Shown: positions 23,185 through 32,828 of the stretch, piece after piece
How positions within the stretch are numbered: position 1 is the first letter of the stretch
How the letters are laid out: every line of letters starts with the position of its first letter
Source of the DNA: Bradyrhizobium barranii subsp. apii
GTDB taxonomy: Bacteria; Pseudomonadota; Alphaproteobacteria; Rhizobiales; Xanthobacteraceae
Assembly: GCF_011516635.5 (NCBI RefSeq)
Contig: NZ_CP096255.1
Location: 2,540,501 to 2,604,500, forward strand
Length of the DNA: 64,000 nt
Direction: 5' to 3'
Notes under the pieces: generated by a model
Told to the model about the DNA's origin: nothing
What the model saw: only the letters and a program-made list of their open reading frames with translations
Database searches by the model: none
Position numbers and translations under genes: made by a program

Positions 23185-24114
23185 TCAGCGGACCTCCACG
23201 CGGCGGATGTAGAGAAGTTGGATGATAACGACCAGAAACAGGACCGGAAACATGGCGAGCGAGATGGCAGCGCCCTCGCTTAGGAGGCCGGTGCCGATGC
23301 CGATCTGATAGGCGTAGGTGGCGAACAGGTGCGTTGCATTGGCTGGTCCGCCGCCTGTCATCACATAGACGATCTGGAAGTCGGCGAACGTCTGAATCAC
23401 CGAGAACAGCACCACGACCATGGTCACGGGCAGCAGCAGGGGCCAGGTGATGTGCCAGAACCGCTGCCACAGCCTGGCACCGTCTATGGCGGCGGCCTCG
23501 CTAAGTTCGGGACTGATGGTCTGCAGGCCGGCGAGCAGGCTGATGGCGAAGAACGGCACTCCGCGCCAGATGTTGACGATGATGATCGAGATCATGGCGA
23601 GGTCTGGATCGCCAAGCCAATTGATCCGACCGCTGATCAAACCGAGATGGTAGAGGAGCCAATTGAGGACGCTAAATGTCGGGTCGAACATCCACTTCCA
23701 GGCGAAAGTCGAGAGCACGGTCGGGATGATGAAGGGCAGCAGGATGAAAGCACGGGTGAAAGCCTTGCCGCGGAAATTCCGGTTGAGCAGCATGGCCAGC
23801 CACAGCCCGAGCGCCAGCTTGAAGACGGTGGTTACGCCCGTATAAAGAAACGTGTTGTAGACGGAGGTGCGAAAGATCCCGTCATTGAAGATCTTGTAGA
23901 AGTTGGCGAGGCCGACGAACTCGCCTGGAACGCCGACGCGCGAGTTGGTCACCGACAACAAGATGCCGCGCAAGAACGGATAGGCGATGAACGTACCGAG
24001 CAGCGCCAGGGTCGGCACCAGCAGCACGAATGCGAGCCAACGCTCGTCCTCAAGCAGCCGGATTCTGGGCCGCGGCGCCTGCGGCATGTAGACTTGGGTC
24101 TCGGCGATCGCCAT
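23185..24114 (-). CDS. ABC sugar-type permease, MalF-like
   Basis: A 309-residue permease with six helices, a cytoplasmic N-terminus (PRPRIRLLEDERWLAFVLLV) and the EAA loop ELSEAAAIDGARLWQRFWHI. The spacing matches MalF/UgpA-type partners. It lies between the binding-protein gene, 149 nt upstream, and the MalG-like gene. The 149-nt gap contains a small GCGCCG/CGGCGC hairpin (24168-24192) that may lower permease expression relative to the binding protein. Confidence 0.9.
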   Translation of the reverse strand: MAIAETQVYMPQAPRPRIRLLEDERWLAFVLLVPTLALLGTFIAYPFLRGILLSVTNSRVGVPGEFVGLANFYKIFNDGIFRTSVYNTFLYTGVTTVFKLALGLWLAMLLNRNFRGKAFTRAFILLPFIIPTVLSTFAWKWMFDPTFSVLNWLLYHLGLISGRINWLGDPDLAMISIIIVNIWRGVPFFAISLLAGLQTISPELSEAAAIDGARLWQRFWHITWPLLLPVTMVVVLFSVIQTFADFQIVYVMTGGGPANATHLFATYAYQIGIGTGLLSEGAAISLAMFPVLFLVVIIQLLYIRRVEVR

Positions 24115-24263
24115 CTCGCTTCACCTCTAAGCGCACGCCAGCAGACGCGTCATGCGAAACTTTGATCGCGCCGCCTCACAGAGAGACGGCGCACCGTACA
24201 AGTCCGAGACGCGGGGCGCGCGGCAGCCACTTCGCAGCCGTGCGACTCGCTGCGCACGTACTT

Positions 24264-25577
24264 TCAAGAATAGACCTTCTTGAGTTCGACTTCCGCCCAT
24301 TTCACGGAATCCTCCGCCGGAGCGCCCTGGATCGCTTTGGCGTACATATCTGTGATGATGTATTTGGTGAGCACTTCGGCAGCCTTCTTGCCTGATGAGG
24401 GCAGAGGGTACCCGGGCGTCTGACCCAGGAGGCCGGCGATCTTGAAGGGCGCCATGACCTTGTCCTCTTCCCACAACTTGTGTTTCTCCCATTCGTGGGT
24501 CGGCGGTGTCGCGAAACCTTTCTGGGAGACGAACCACGGCTCGTAGTTCGCCTTGGTATGGACCCACTTCAACAACGCCTTCGCACCGTCCTGATTCTTC
24601 GAATAGTTCGGAATGACGTGAGAGAAATAGGTGTGCATGGCGAATTGGCCGGCCGGGCCTTTGGGCAACGGCGAGTGCTGGATGTCGGTCTTCAGCTGTG
24701 CGCCTTTTTCAGTAATATATTTGTCGGGGTTGCGCAGCGATTCGATGTAGATCGAAGCGCCGTTGAGGGTGGCGCAGATGGTTTGCGACAGGAACGCACG
24801 GTTGTTGTTGGTGTCATCCCAGGCAAGCCCGCCCTCGTCGTGGGCTTCCTTCCAGAAAGCCGTCATGAACTTGACGGACTCGATGACCTCTTTCTTGTTG
24901 ATGTTGACAGTCTTGCCGTCCTTCTCGACCTCGGTGCCGCCCCACGACCACATGTACGGGTAACTGAACGTCGGCGCGTCACCGAACGTGTGGCCGAGCG
25001 TCTGACCGATCGGCCGGCCCTGGGCCTTGAGCTTCTTGCCAACCTCGCGATACTTCTCCCAAGTGTCCGGGAAGGTCGATGAGCCGATCTCATCGAACCA
25101 GGATTTTCGGTAGGCGATCATGGCGCCGACGATGGTCCACGGCAAAGAGATCCATTTTTGGCCGTCGGCGGAGTTGGACTTGCACAGATCATAATAGCCA
25201 TCTTCGGCCTCGCTCACACGACCTGCGATGTCGGACAGGTCGATGACGCTCTCCGAATAGATCTGCGGGTGGTTATTGAAGAGCATGATGATGTCGGGAC
25301 CTGAGCCCGACTGGATCGCCGCGGTGATGCGCGGCTGCAGGTCGTTGCCATTCACAGTCTCAAGATTGATCTTGATTCCCAGCGCCTTCTCGGCAGCAGG
25401 CAGCAGCTCCTTGCGCAATAGCTGATCGGAAGCTGGCACGAAGTCATTCCAACGCAGCCAGTGTACCGTGGTGCCCTGTGCAAAAACGGGAGCCCTGCCA
25501 GTGGCCAGGATGCCGGCCATGCCGCCCACAAGCGCCGTGCCGCCCTTGAGGATGTTACGTCGGGTTACCGTCGTCAT
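24264..25577 (-). CDS. Sugar-type ABC transporter substrate-binding protein (Tat-exported)
   Basis: A 437-residue family-1 extracellular binding protein. The N-terminus has a twin-arginine signal (TRRNILKGGTALVGGMAG, cut near APVFAQG), so it is likely exported folded. The body shows the classic pattern QSGSGPDIIMLFNNHPQIYS, WISLPWTIVGAMIAYRKSWF, and DEGGLAWDDTNNNRAFLSQT. It delivers a sugar, polyol or glycerol phosphate-type solute to the two permeases downstream. No catabolic gene or repressor adjoins the operon, so the substrate cannot be narrowed. Confidence 0.9.
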   Translation of the reverse strand: MTTVTRRNILKGGTALVGGMAGILATGRAPVFAQGTTVHWLRWNDFVPASDQLLRKELLPAAEKALGIKINLETVNGNDLQPRITAAIQSGSGPDIIMLFNNHPQIYSESVIDLSDIAGRVSEAEDGYYDLCKSNSADGQKWISLPWTIVGAMIAYRKSWFDEIGSSTFPDTWEKYREVGKKLKAQGRPIGQTLGHTFGDAPTFSYPYMWSWGGTEVEKDGKTVNINKKEVIESVKFMTAFWKEAHDEGGLAWDDTNNNRAFLSQTICATLNGASIYIESLRNPDKYITEKGAQLKTDIQHSPLPKGPAGQFAMHTYFSHVIPNYSKNQDGAKALLKWVHTKANYEPWFVSQKGFATPPTHEWEKHKLWEEDKVMAPFKIAGLLGQTPGYPLPSSGKKAAEVLTKYIITDMYAKAIQGAPAEDSVKWAEVELKKVYS

Positions 25578-26104
25578 GCATTCCTCCCTCGGTGTGTCTG
25601 AGCTAATATCCTTTGGCCAGTCTAACGCCGGCCTGGAGTGCCTTTCAGTCTATCGCGCCTCCGTGGCCCAACGCATGCGCCCGCGACAACGTCCGCAATG
25701 TATTGGCTCGATGATCATTTGGTGGCGTTCCAGTTGCAGCGCCGGGGTGGCGAGTTCGCCGCGAACCAGGGGCGTTCTTCGCGGAGCAGCGGCGCGATTG
25801 CATCGCACCCAATCGTAACGGCGATACGATCGGCGGCCTGGATCATGTCGGCGCTGCAGCCAGCGCTTGAACCCTACCGTCATAACGATCCCTCCCGCGC
25901 AGCGACGGTATAGCCGCGGCCAAGCGGGTTTTCCCCGTCTTATATGAAGTTCGGTACCGGAAGCTGGCGCGACATCATTGTCGCCCGTCGCAGCAGGAAA
26001 TCAAGTGCTAGCTTTGACGCGGCGGCCATGGTCTTACTCCGCGAACTGGCCGGCGACCAAAAGTATCGCTCCCTTTGGGGCGGCGGACCGAGTGAAGGCG
26101 GTGG
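25578..26104. other. Intergenic region of about 530 bp
   Basis: This gap carries the promoter region of the ABC importer. A minus-strand ATG at 25883 has an excellent GGGAGGGA ribosome-binding site, but the following 77 codons are Arg-rich and not protein-like. An alternative frame (DMIQAADRIAVTIGCDAIAP) looks better, which could mean a frameshifted remnant. I do not call a gene here. Confidence 0.35.
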
Positions 26105-27772
26105 TTATTTCGCCAGCTGGCGCACGGCTTCATCCACGCTGTGGAAGACGTGTTCGCGGGGCAGGGCGTCGAACAGTCTGAAACGTTCGAACGCGTTCTG
26201 CGCGCGCACCGATTCCAGCCGCGCCAGCGCGACGGTGACGCCCTGTTCGCTGCACGCCTTGAAGACGTCGAGCAGGATCTGTGCGGCGGTGAAGTCGATC
26301 TCGACCATGCCGCTCGCCTCCAGCACCAGCAGTTGCGGCGTCGAGGTGCCGAGCACTTTGGCCACGTCGCTGCGAAAACCCGGCGCGTTGAGGAAGGACA
26401 GCGGCGCCTGGAGCCCGATCACGGCGACGCCGGCGATGCGCTCGCCGGTGATGTGCGGATGCGCCGGCCACCAGATCGTGGTGCCCGGCACGCGCTCGAA
26501 CTCGACGAGCCGCGCGCGCGTCGTGCTCCAGATGCCGTGCAGCAGCGACAGCACGATGCCGAGGAAGGCGCCCTGCTGGATCGGCAACACGATGATCAGC
26601 GCGGCAGTAGCGACGATCAGCAGGAACTCGCTGAACGATTGCCGGTAGATCATGGTGATCTGCTTCACCCGGATGATCCGCAGCGCCACGAACAGCAGGA
26701 TGCCGCCGAGCGCGGCGTCCGGAACGTGCTGCAGCAGCCCCGTTCCGAATGCGAGCAGCGCCAGCACGATTGCCCCGGCCGCAAGGCCCGCGAGCTGCGA
26801 TTGTCCGCCGGTCTCGGCAACGATCCCGGTTCGCGGCGGGCTGGCATTGACCGGAAACGCGCCGAACAGGCCGGACAGCACGCTGCCGGCGCCCGCACCG
26901 AGGAAGTCGCGGTCGACATCGGCAGGCTTGTCGGGATCGGACGGGAACGACCGCGTCGTCGCCGCGGTCTGCACCATCACCACGACCGTGATGACGAAGG
27001 CGAGCGGCACCAGGCGCACCCACAGCTCCGGCGCAAGGTCAGGCAAGGTCGGCCGCGGCAGCGTGCCCGGCACCGCGCCGACGACGCTGACGCCCTGGCT
27101 TTCGAGGCCGAGCGCGATTGTGGCCAGCGTCGCGGCGACGAGGCCGATCAGTGCACCCGGAATTTTCGCGCTGATCCTCTCGGCGATGAAGACCACGGCG
27201 AGCACACCAAGCCCGATGCAGAGCGTAAAGGGGTTGGTGCGGCCGAGTTCGGTCGCGAGCACGCCGATGCGGTCGAGCGTCGGCCCGCTCGGTGACGGAA
27301 GCCCGAGCACGCCCGGCAATTGCGACACGATGATGTGGACGGAAATGCCGGCGAGGAAGCCGACCATGACCGGCACGGACAAAAGATTGGCGATGCCGCC
27401 GAGGCGGAAAGCGCCGCTGGCCAGCATCATCGCGCCGACCATCAGCGCCAGCGCGATCGCAAGCCCCTGATACTCAGGCGAGCCGGTGGCCGCGAGCGCG
27501 GCAAGTCCGCCGGCGAAGATCGGCGTGATCGTGGAATCCGCGCCGCAGGACAGGAAGCGGTTGCCGCCGAGCAGCGCGAAGCCGAGCGAGCCCGCCATGA
27601 ACGCGAAGAAGCCGATCTGCGGCGCAAAACCGCCGAGCCGCGCCGTGGCCATCTGCTCGGGGATCGCAATCGCCGCCAGCGTCAGGCCCGCCATGAGGTC
27701 GCCGGGCAGGGCATAGGACGCGAGTGACCGGAACAGCGGCCATGAGTTCTTGGCGGGCGCGTCGTGCGGCAT
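26105..27772 (-). CDS. SulP family inorganic anion transporter with STAS domain
   Basis: A 555-residue inner-membrane protein. The N-terminal 400 residues have 10-14 helices and the SulP patterns LPGDLMAGLTLAAIAIPEQM, SCGADSTITPIFAGGL, and FPVNASPPRTGIVAETGGQS. The C-terminal 110 residues are a STAS domain (LLVLEASGMVEIDFTAAQIL). Bacterial SulP proteins carry sulfate, bicarbonate or dicarboxylates; sequence alone does not decide. No carbonic anhydrase or sulfate-assimilation gene is adjacent. It stands as a single gene. Confidence 0.9.
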   Translation of the reverse strand: MPHDAPAKNSWPLFRSLASYALPGDLMAGLTLAAIAIPEQMATARLGGFAPQIGFFAFMAGSLGFALLGGNRFLSCGADSTITPIFAGGLAALAATGSPEYQGLAIALALMVGAMMLASGAFRLGGIANLLSVPVMVGFLAGISVHIIVSQLPGVLGLPSPSGPTLDRIGVLATELGRTNPFTLCIGLGVLAVVFIAERISAKIPGALIGLVAATLATIALGLESQGVSVVGAVPGTLPRPTLPDLAPELWVRLVPLAFVITVVVMVQTAATTRSFPSDPDKPADVDRDFLGAGAGSVLSGLFGAFPVNASPPRTGIVAETGGQSQLAGLAAGAIVLALLAFGTGLLQHVPDAALGGILLFVALRIIRVKQITMIYRQSFSEFLLIVATAALIIVLPIQQGAFLGIVLSLLHGIWSTTRARLVEFERVPGTTIWWPAHPHITGERIAGVAVIGLQAPLSFLNAPGFRSDVAKVLGTSTPQLLVLEASGMVEIDFTAAQILLDVFKACSEQGVTVALARLESVRAQNAFERFRLFDALPREHVFHSVDEAVRQLAK

Positions 27773-27853
27773 CGATATGGAATCCCCGGAAAGGCTGGCG
27801 TCAGCAGATCAGCCTACAGTACTTCCGGAAGGCCACAGAAGGCGAAATATCCG

Positions 27854-27923
27854 CAACTCTCGTGTCCCGGACGATGCTTCGCATCGCCGGGAGTGCTGCG
27901 CTGCGTCCGGGGCACGAGAGTTG
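27854..27923. repeat. Palindromic intergenic repeat
   Basis: Arms CAACTCTCGTG and CACGAGAGTTG close a 70-bp G+C-rich hairpin that contains a second dyad (GATGCTTCGCATC). It lies between the SulP gene and the 3' end of the metacaspase gene and resembles the repeat at 37896. Confidence 0.75.
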
Positions 27924-27996
27924 CTGGCCGCTCACCATCAACAGAAATGTCCGCAGGCAGGGCCTGCGGACATCCATTCGCTTGGTGAACTGGGGC

Positions 27997-29481
27997 TCAG
28001 TACCTGCCGCGATTGTAGTCGCCGCGTCCGTAGCCGCCTCCGCCACGACCGCCCATGCCGAGACCAATCCCGACACCGATTCCGACGCCCACGGCTTCAG
28101 GCGGCAAGCCAGGGGGTGGCGCGCGCTCGTAGATCACTTCGTCGGGCGGCGGCCGGCGCGACTTCGGCGGCGTCTCGACCACTTTTCGCTTCGGTGGGGT
28201 GTCGTCGACGCGCTTCTTGATGACGGGCGCCACCGCCGGATTGACCGGCGTTGCCGGTGTCGACGGCGCCGAGCACGGGCAGGTGGGGGCCATTGCGACC
28301 GCGACCGGAGCAGGGGCGGCAGCAGCCGCGACCGGCAAGGCATAGTTGCGGTTCTGCACGCGGAGCAGCAGCCGGCGCGCGGTTGCGGCGAGATCGCTGT
28401 TGTCCCAATTCGCCAGATAGGCCTCGAACGAAGCGCGGGTGTTGATCGCGGTGGCGCGCTCCCAGGCCAGCATCTGGCGCCGGCGCTCCAGGATCGTGCG
28501 CAGACGCGGCGTGTAGGAGGCCTGTGCGTAGAGTTCGACATAGGCCTGATACGCCTCGACGGTGTCGTCGGCGATCACCAGCTCATAGGCAGCCTTCGGC
28601 TCCTTGCCCTGCAAATCCTTGCGCCAGTCCGCGACGCTGCGCGTGCCGCTGGCGAGTGCCATGGCGGATGCGCCCGGGAGAGCAGGCTGTCCGCCGCTGC
28701 TCTCGCCGCCGAAGAACCTGAAGTCGGTCGTCAGCGACGAGCTCTCCCACGGGATCTGCCGCCCGTCGGTCGATTGCGCCACGGCGATGCGGATGCGCTT
28801 GAACACTTCCTCGATTGGCAGGTTTGGCTGCTTGGCGACGGTCAGCGCCGCGGTGGTGTAGGGGCTGTCGACGCCGGAGCCGTCCTCGGCTTCGGCGCCG
28901 GGCGAGGTCGAGTAGGAGATGAAGGAGCCGGGTGCACCGGCCTTGGTGTCGACGATTGCAAGCCCGTGGCCGGCGCCGCTGAGCGCAGGGAACGGATTGT
29001 TGCGGCAGGCGTCGAGCATGAAGATGCGTGCCCGCGTCGGCAGCGCGCCGAGCGTGTTGAGCAGATCGTTCAGCCGCACGCCCTGCAGCGGAATGTCGGC
29101 CTCGCGCTTGGGATCGAGATCGACCGGCACCAGATAGTTCTCGCCGTCGATCTGCAGGCCGTGGCCGGCATAGAACACCAGTGCGACGGTGTCGGCGCCG
29201 CTGGCGCTGACCTTGCCGGCGAAATCGGAGATCGCAGCGCGCATCTCGTTCTGCGCCAAATTGGCCGCCGTGGTGACGGTGAAGCCGGCATTGCCGAGCA
29301 GTTCCGTCATGCCCTTGGCGTCGTTGGCGGCGTTGGGCAGCTCCGGCACCGTGCGATAGGCCGATTGGCCGATCACCAGTGCGAGCCGCGCCTCGGCGTC
29401 GGCGTCGGTCGGCGTCATCAATTGCGCGAGCGCGACAAGGCTGGAGGCAAGAAACAAATTGCGAAGGACTGGACGGCGCAT
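27997..29481 (-). CDS. Exported caspase-family (peptidase C14) protein
   Basis: A 494-residue protein with a signal peptide (LFLASSLVALAQLM, cut near residue 29). A caspase-like domain covers residues 30-265: the start ARLALVIGQSAYRTVPELPN, the catalytic His107 in VFYAGHGLQ and the catalytic Cys159 in FMLDACRNNPF. A helical region resembling tetratricopeptide-type repeats follows, then a Pro/Lys-rich stretch and a Gly/Arg-rich end (GGRGGGGYGRGDYNRGRY). Bacterial members cut after Arg or Lys, and their targets are mostly unknown. No partner gene adjoins it. Periplasmic location is inferred. Confidence 0.87.
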   Translation of the reverse strand: MRRPVLRNLFLASSLVALAQLMTPTDADAEARLALVIGQSAYRTVPELPNAANDAKGMTELLGNAGFTVTTAANLAQNEMRAAISDFAGKVSASGADTVALVFYAGHGLQIDGENYLVPVDLDPKREADIPLQGVRLNDLLNTLGALPTRARIFMLDACRNNPFPALSGAGHGLAIVDTKAGAPGSFISYSTSPGAEAEDGSGVDSPYTTAALTVAKQPNLPIEEVFKRIRIAVAQSTDGRQIPWESSSLTTDFRFFGGESSGGQPALPGASAMALASGTRSVADWRKDLQGKEPKAAYELVIADDTVEAYQAYVELYAQASYTPRLRTILERRRQMLAWERATAINTRASFEAYLANWDNSDLAATARRLLLRVQNRNYALPVAAAAAPAPVAVAMAPTCPCSAPSTPATPVNPAVAPVIKKRVDDTPPKRKVVETPPKSRRPPPDEVIYERAPPPGLPPEAVGVGIGVGIGLGMGGRGGGGYGRGDYNRGRY

Positions 29482-29908
29482 GGTGTCACCTCCATCGGCA
29501 ATGCGCGCGATGATGTCACCTTTTCTAGGTCGCGGCCACGCGTCTGTCTGTGCACTGGATCACGCAGCAAGCTGCGGCAAAATGGGGCAGGGCGTCTGCC
29601 GGAGCCGCCGGGTATCGCTCCGGCAGCATCCATGTGAATTGCGCATTGATCCATGCACCAATTGGATTGATCCGTGCTGCCGCGCGAAGCGTCCTGTCGC
29701 ACATCGACCCGCAGGCCGATCCGATCGAGAATCCCGGACAAACATGGTTGTTTTGACCGTGCCGATGCCGTCGATGTTCGCGACACGCCGCTTTGCGGCA
29801 GCCGGCCGCAACCCTTGCCTGCCCCGTCGCTTTGGCCATACAGTCCGCGCAACAGGCCGTGGCAGCGATCTCGGCCGTAAGCAAGAATATTCGGGGAGAG
29901 ACCGCGCC
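29482..29908. other. Intergenic region of about 430 bp
   Basis: Upstream region for both the minus-strand metacaspase and the plus-strand TRAP operon. Several frames cross it but none is protein-like. No clear operator or hairpin was found. Confidence 0.45.
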
Positions 29909-30940
29909 ATGACCATCGTGCCTGTGAGCCGTCGCACGTTCATCAAGTCGTCGACGGCGGTCACCGCCGGCCTCGTTCTCTCTCCTGCCATCATCGGTCG
30001 CGCCGAAGCGGCGACGCTGAAGCTGAAATGCTCCTCCTCGCTGCCGAACGATCCGAAATACGCCAACGGCCGCGTCTACTATGACAACCTCGTCAAGAAC
30101 CTGAAGGGCAACGGGCTCGGCGAGCAGGTCGAGGTCGCCTTCTTCCCGGACAACCAGCTCGGGCAGGAGATCGACGTCATCAATTCGGTGAAGCTCGGCG
30201 TCATCGACCTCATGGTATCGGGTTCGTCGATCTCCGCCAACCTGGTGCCGCTGGTCGGCACCTTCGACCTCGGCTTTCTGTTCTCGAGCTTCCCGCAGCA
30301 GACCAAGGCGTTCGATTCCGGCGCCGCCAAGCCGATCGAAGACGCGCTGCTCAAGAGTGGCAACATCCGCATCATCGCCTGGGCCTATAATTTCGGCTCA
30401 CGCAGCGTGCTCGCGAGGAAGCCGGTGAAGACGCCGGAGGATCTCGCCGGCCTCAAGATCAGGACGCTGCCGAATCCGGTGATCACGGAATGCCTGCGCC
30501 TGATGGGCGCCGCCGCGACGCCCCTGGCCTTCGGCGAGATCTACACGGCGCTCCAGGCCGGCGTGCTCGACGGGCTGGAGCACGATCCGCCGACGATCCT
30601 GGCCAGCAAGTTCTTCGAAACGGCAAAATTCTACTCGCTGACGCAGCACAATTTCTCGCCGCTTGCGATCTACTTCAGCGACGTGACCTACAACCGCATG
30701 GATCCGAAGCTGCGCGAGGGTTTCCTCGATGCCGCCAAGAAGGCCGCGGCCGACACGCGCGCCCACGGGCTTGCCGTCGAGAAGGAGGCGCTGACGGCTT
30801 TGACCGAGAAGGGGGTGACGGTGGCCGAATGCGACCGCGAAGCCTTCAAGAAGCGCGTCGCGCCGCAGCACGAGAACTTCATCAAGGCGCGGCCGGAGTC
30901 CAAGCCGGTCATCGACATCATCCGCGCGACGCAAGCTTGA
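29909..30940 (+). CDS. TRAP transporter substrate-binding protein (DctP family)
   Basis: A 343-residue periplasmic receptor with a twin-arginine signal (VSRRTFIKSSTAVTAGLV, cut after GRAEA). The conserved Arg-bearing core is ARKPVKTPEDLAGLKIRTLP, with GEIYTALQAGVLDGLEHDPP and FYSLTQHNFSPLAIYFSD, all typical of DctP/SiaP. These bind carboxylates, usually through the Arg in KIRT. The ATG at 29909 was chosen because it starts the signal peptide and has GGGGAGAG before it. The next gene starts 1 nt after its stop. Confidence 0.92.
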   Translation: MTIVPVSRRTFIKSSTAVTAGLVLSPAIIGRAEAATLKLKCSSSLPNDPKYANGRVYYDNLVKNLKGNGLGEQVEVAFFPDNQLGQEIDVINSVKLGVIDLMVSGSSISANLVPLVGTFDLGFLFSSFPQQTKAFDSGAAKPIEDALLKSGNIRIIAWAYNFGSRSVLARKPVKTPEDLAGLKIRTLPNPVITECLRLMGAAATPLAFGEIYTALQAGVLDGLEHDPPTILASKFFETAKFYSLTQHNFSPLAIYFSDVTYNRMDPKLREGFLDAAKKAAADTRAHGLAVEKEALTALTEKGVTVAECDREAFKKRVAPQHENFIKARPESKPVIDIIRATQA

Positions 30941-30941
30941 G

Positions 30942-32816
30942 ATGACCAAGTCTGAGATGGCGTTGACAGGCGCCGTACCCCTCTCGGGCGGCCGCCACGG
31001 GAGCATTACGCTGCTGCTTCGCCTCAGCGACGCGATCGCGGCCATCCTCCTGGCCGCCGATCTCGTGGTCGTCTGCGCCTCCGTGCTGCTGCGCTTCTGC
31101 TTCAATGCGCCGGTCGAATGGTCTGATGACGTCGCGCGCGGCCTGATGGTCGGCTCGGCCTTCTTCGGCGCGGCGAGCGCGCTCGCGCGTGGCGAGAATG
31201 TCGGCGTGTCCTTCTTCCGCGATCTGCTTCCGGTGCGGCTGCGCACGCTGGTGGATGCTGCGAGCGCGCTTCTGGTCGTACTGATCTCCGGCTATGTCGC
31301 CTACAACGCGATCAAGCTGGGATCATTGACTTCAGGCCAGACCACCGGGTCCGGCCTGCCGCTGGAGCTGACCTTCTACCCGATGGGCATCGGCGCGCTG
31401 TTCATGACGGTGTTCGCGATCGACCAGCTCGGCGCGCGGCCGCTGCCCGACATCGTCAGGGGCCTCGTTGCGGTCGTCATCGTCAGCGGCCTCTATCTCG
31501 CCTGGGATTATCTGTCGCCGTCCACGGTGCCGTCGGCGGGCACGCTGATGTTTATCGGCTTCTTCGCAACCCTGTTCGGCGGATTGCCGATTGGGTTCGC
31601 GCTGGCGCTGGCCGCGCTGATCTTCATCTGGGTCGAGGGCGCGCTGCCCGGCGTGATCTTCGCCCAGCAGATGGCGCGCGGCATCGACAATTTCGTGCTG
31701 CTCGCGATCCCCTTCTTCATCCTCGTCGGCTACCTCATGGAAGCCAACGGCATGTCGGTGCGGCTGATCGAACTGCTACAGCGCGGCGTCGGCCGTATGC
31801 GCGGCGGCCTGAATGTCGTGATGGTGGCCTCGATGGTGCTGTTCTCCGGCATCTCCGGCTCGAAGATGGCGGATGTCGCCGCGGTCGGCTCGGTGCTGAT
31901 CCCGGCGGCGCGACGCTCGAAGCAGAATCCGGGTGGCGCGGTGGCGTTGCTCGCCGCGTCCGCGGTGATGGCGGAAACCATTCCGCCCTGTATCAATTTG
32001 ATCATCCTGGGATTCGTTGCGAACTTGTCGATCGGCGGCCTGTTCGTCGCTGGCCTCCTGCCGGCGGCGCTGATGGCGCTGGTTCTGATCGCGGTGTCCA
32101 TCATCTTCGGCAAGCGGCCGGCGGATACCGAGGACGTTGCGCCGCAGATGCCGGTGTCGGGCCTGTGGAGCGGCGCCATCGCCTCGTTCGGCCTGATCTT
32201 CATGATCTTCTTCGGCTTCAAGAGCGGATTTGCGACGGCGACGGAGATCTCCGCGTTTGCCGTGGCCTATGCGCTCGTCGTCGGCAGCGTCGTGTTCCGC
32301 GAGCTCACCTTTAAGTCGGCCGCACACAGCTTCGTGCAGGGCGCGACGCGTGCGGGGCTCGTGCTGTTCATCGTCGCCGCCGCGCAGTCGCTGGCGTTCA
32401 CGCTGACCCTGCAGCAGGTGCCGCACGCGGTCGGCGACTTCATGTTGGGATTGTCCAAGACATCAGGGACGTGGCTGTTCATCCTGCTCGCGATCGGCGT
32501 GCTGATCGTGATGGGCTCGGTGTTGGAAGGCGCGGCCGCGTTGATCATCTTCGGGCCGCTGCTGCTGCCGGTGGCCGTGCAGCTCGGTGTCGATCCCCTG
32601 CATTTCGGTGTCGTGCTGGTCATTGCCATGGGCATCGGCCTGTTCGCGCCGCCGCTCGGGCTCGGACTCTACGGCGCCTGCCTGATCGGCAACGTGCCGA
32701 TCGAGCAGACGGTGAAGCCGATCATGGGCTATCTCGGCCTGTTGTTCCTCTGCCTGCTCGTCATCGCCTTCGTGCCATGGCTCTCGACCGCACTGCCGCG
32801 GGCATTCGGCTACTGA
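30942..32816 (+). CDS. TRAP transporter fused permease (DctQ-DctM)
   Basis: A 624-residue inner-membrane protein joining both permease subunits. Residues about 1-180 form the small DctQ unit (four helices, with RFCFNAPVEWSDDVARGLMV). Residues about 195-620 form the large DctM unit, with IGFALALAALIFIWVEGALP, GGLNVVMVASMVLFSGISGS, and MAETIPPCINLIILGFV. Fused forms are common in alphaproteobacteria. It completes a sodium-driven carboxylate importer with the upstream DctP. A 2-hydroxyacid dehydrogenase gene follows 12 nt later. Confidence 0.92.
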   Translation: MTKSEMALTGAVPLSGGRHGSITLLLRLSDAIAAILLAADLVVVCASVLLRFCFNAPVEWSDDVARGLMVGSAFFGAASALARGENVGVSFFRDLLPVRLRTLVDAASALLVVLISGYVAYNAIKLGSLTSGQTTGSGLPLELTFYPMGIGALFMTVFAIDQLGARPLPDIVRGLVAVVIVSGLYLAWDYLSPSTVPSAGTLMFIGFFATLFGGLPIGFALALAALIFIWVEGALPGVIFAQQMARGIDNFVLLAIPFFILVGYLMEANGMSVRLIELLQRGVGRMRGGLNVVMVASMVLFSGISGSKMADVAAVGSVLIPAARRSKQNPGGAVALLAASAVMAETIPPCINLIILGFVANLSIGGLFVAGLLPAALMALVLIAVSIIFGKRPADTEDVAPQMPVSGLWSGAIASFGLIFMIFFGFKSGFATATEISAFAVAYALVVGSVVFRELTFKSAAHSFVQGATRAGLVLFIVAAAQSLAFTLTLQQVPHAVGDFMLGLSKTSGTWLFILLAIGVLIVMGSVLEGAAALIIFGPLLLPVAVQLGVDPLHFGVVLVIAMGIGLFAPPLGLGLYGACLIGNVPIEQTVKPIMGYLGLLFLCLLVIAFVPWLSTALPRAFGY

Positions 32817-32828
32817 AGGAGTCTTGTC

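Noticed and set aside
25650-25883. Minus-strand 77-codon frame with an excellent ribosome-binding site
   Set aside because: The product is Arg-rich and unlike a protein. It may be a frameshifted remnant, so it is only noted in the intergenic entry.
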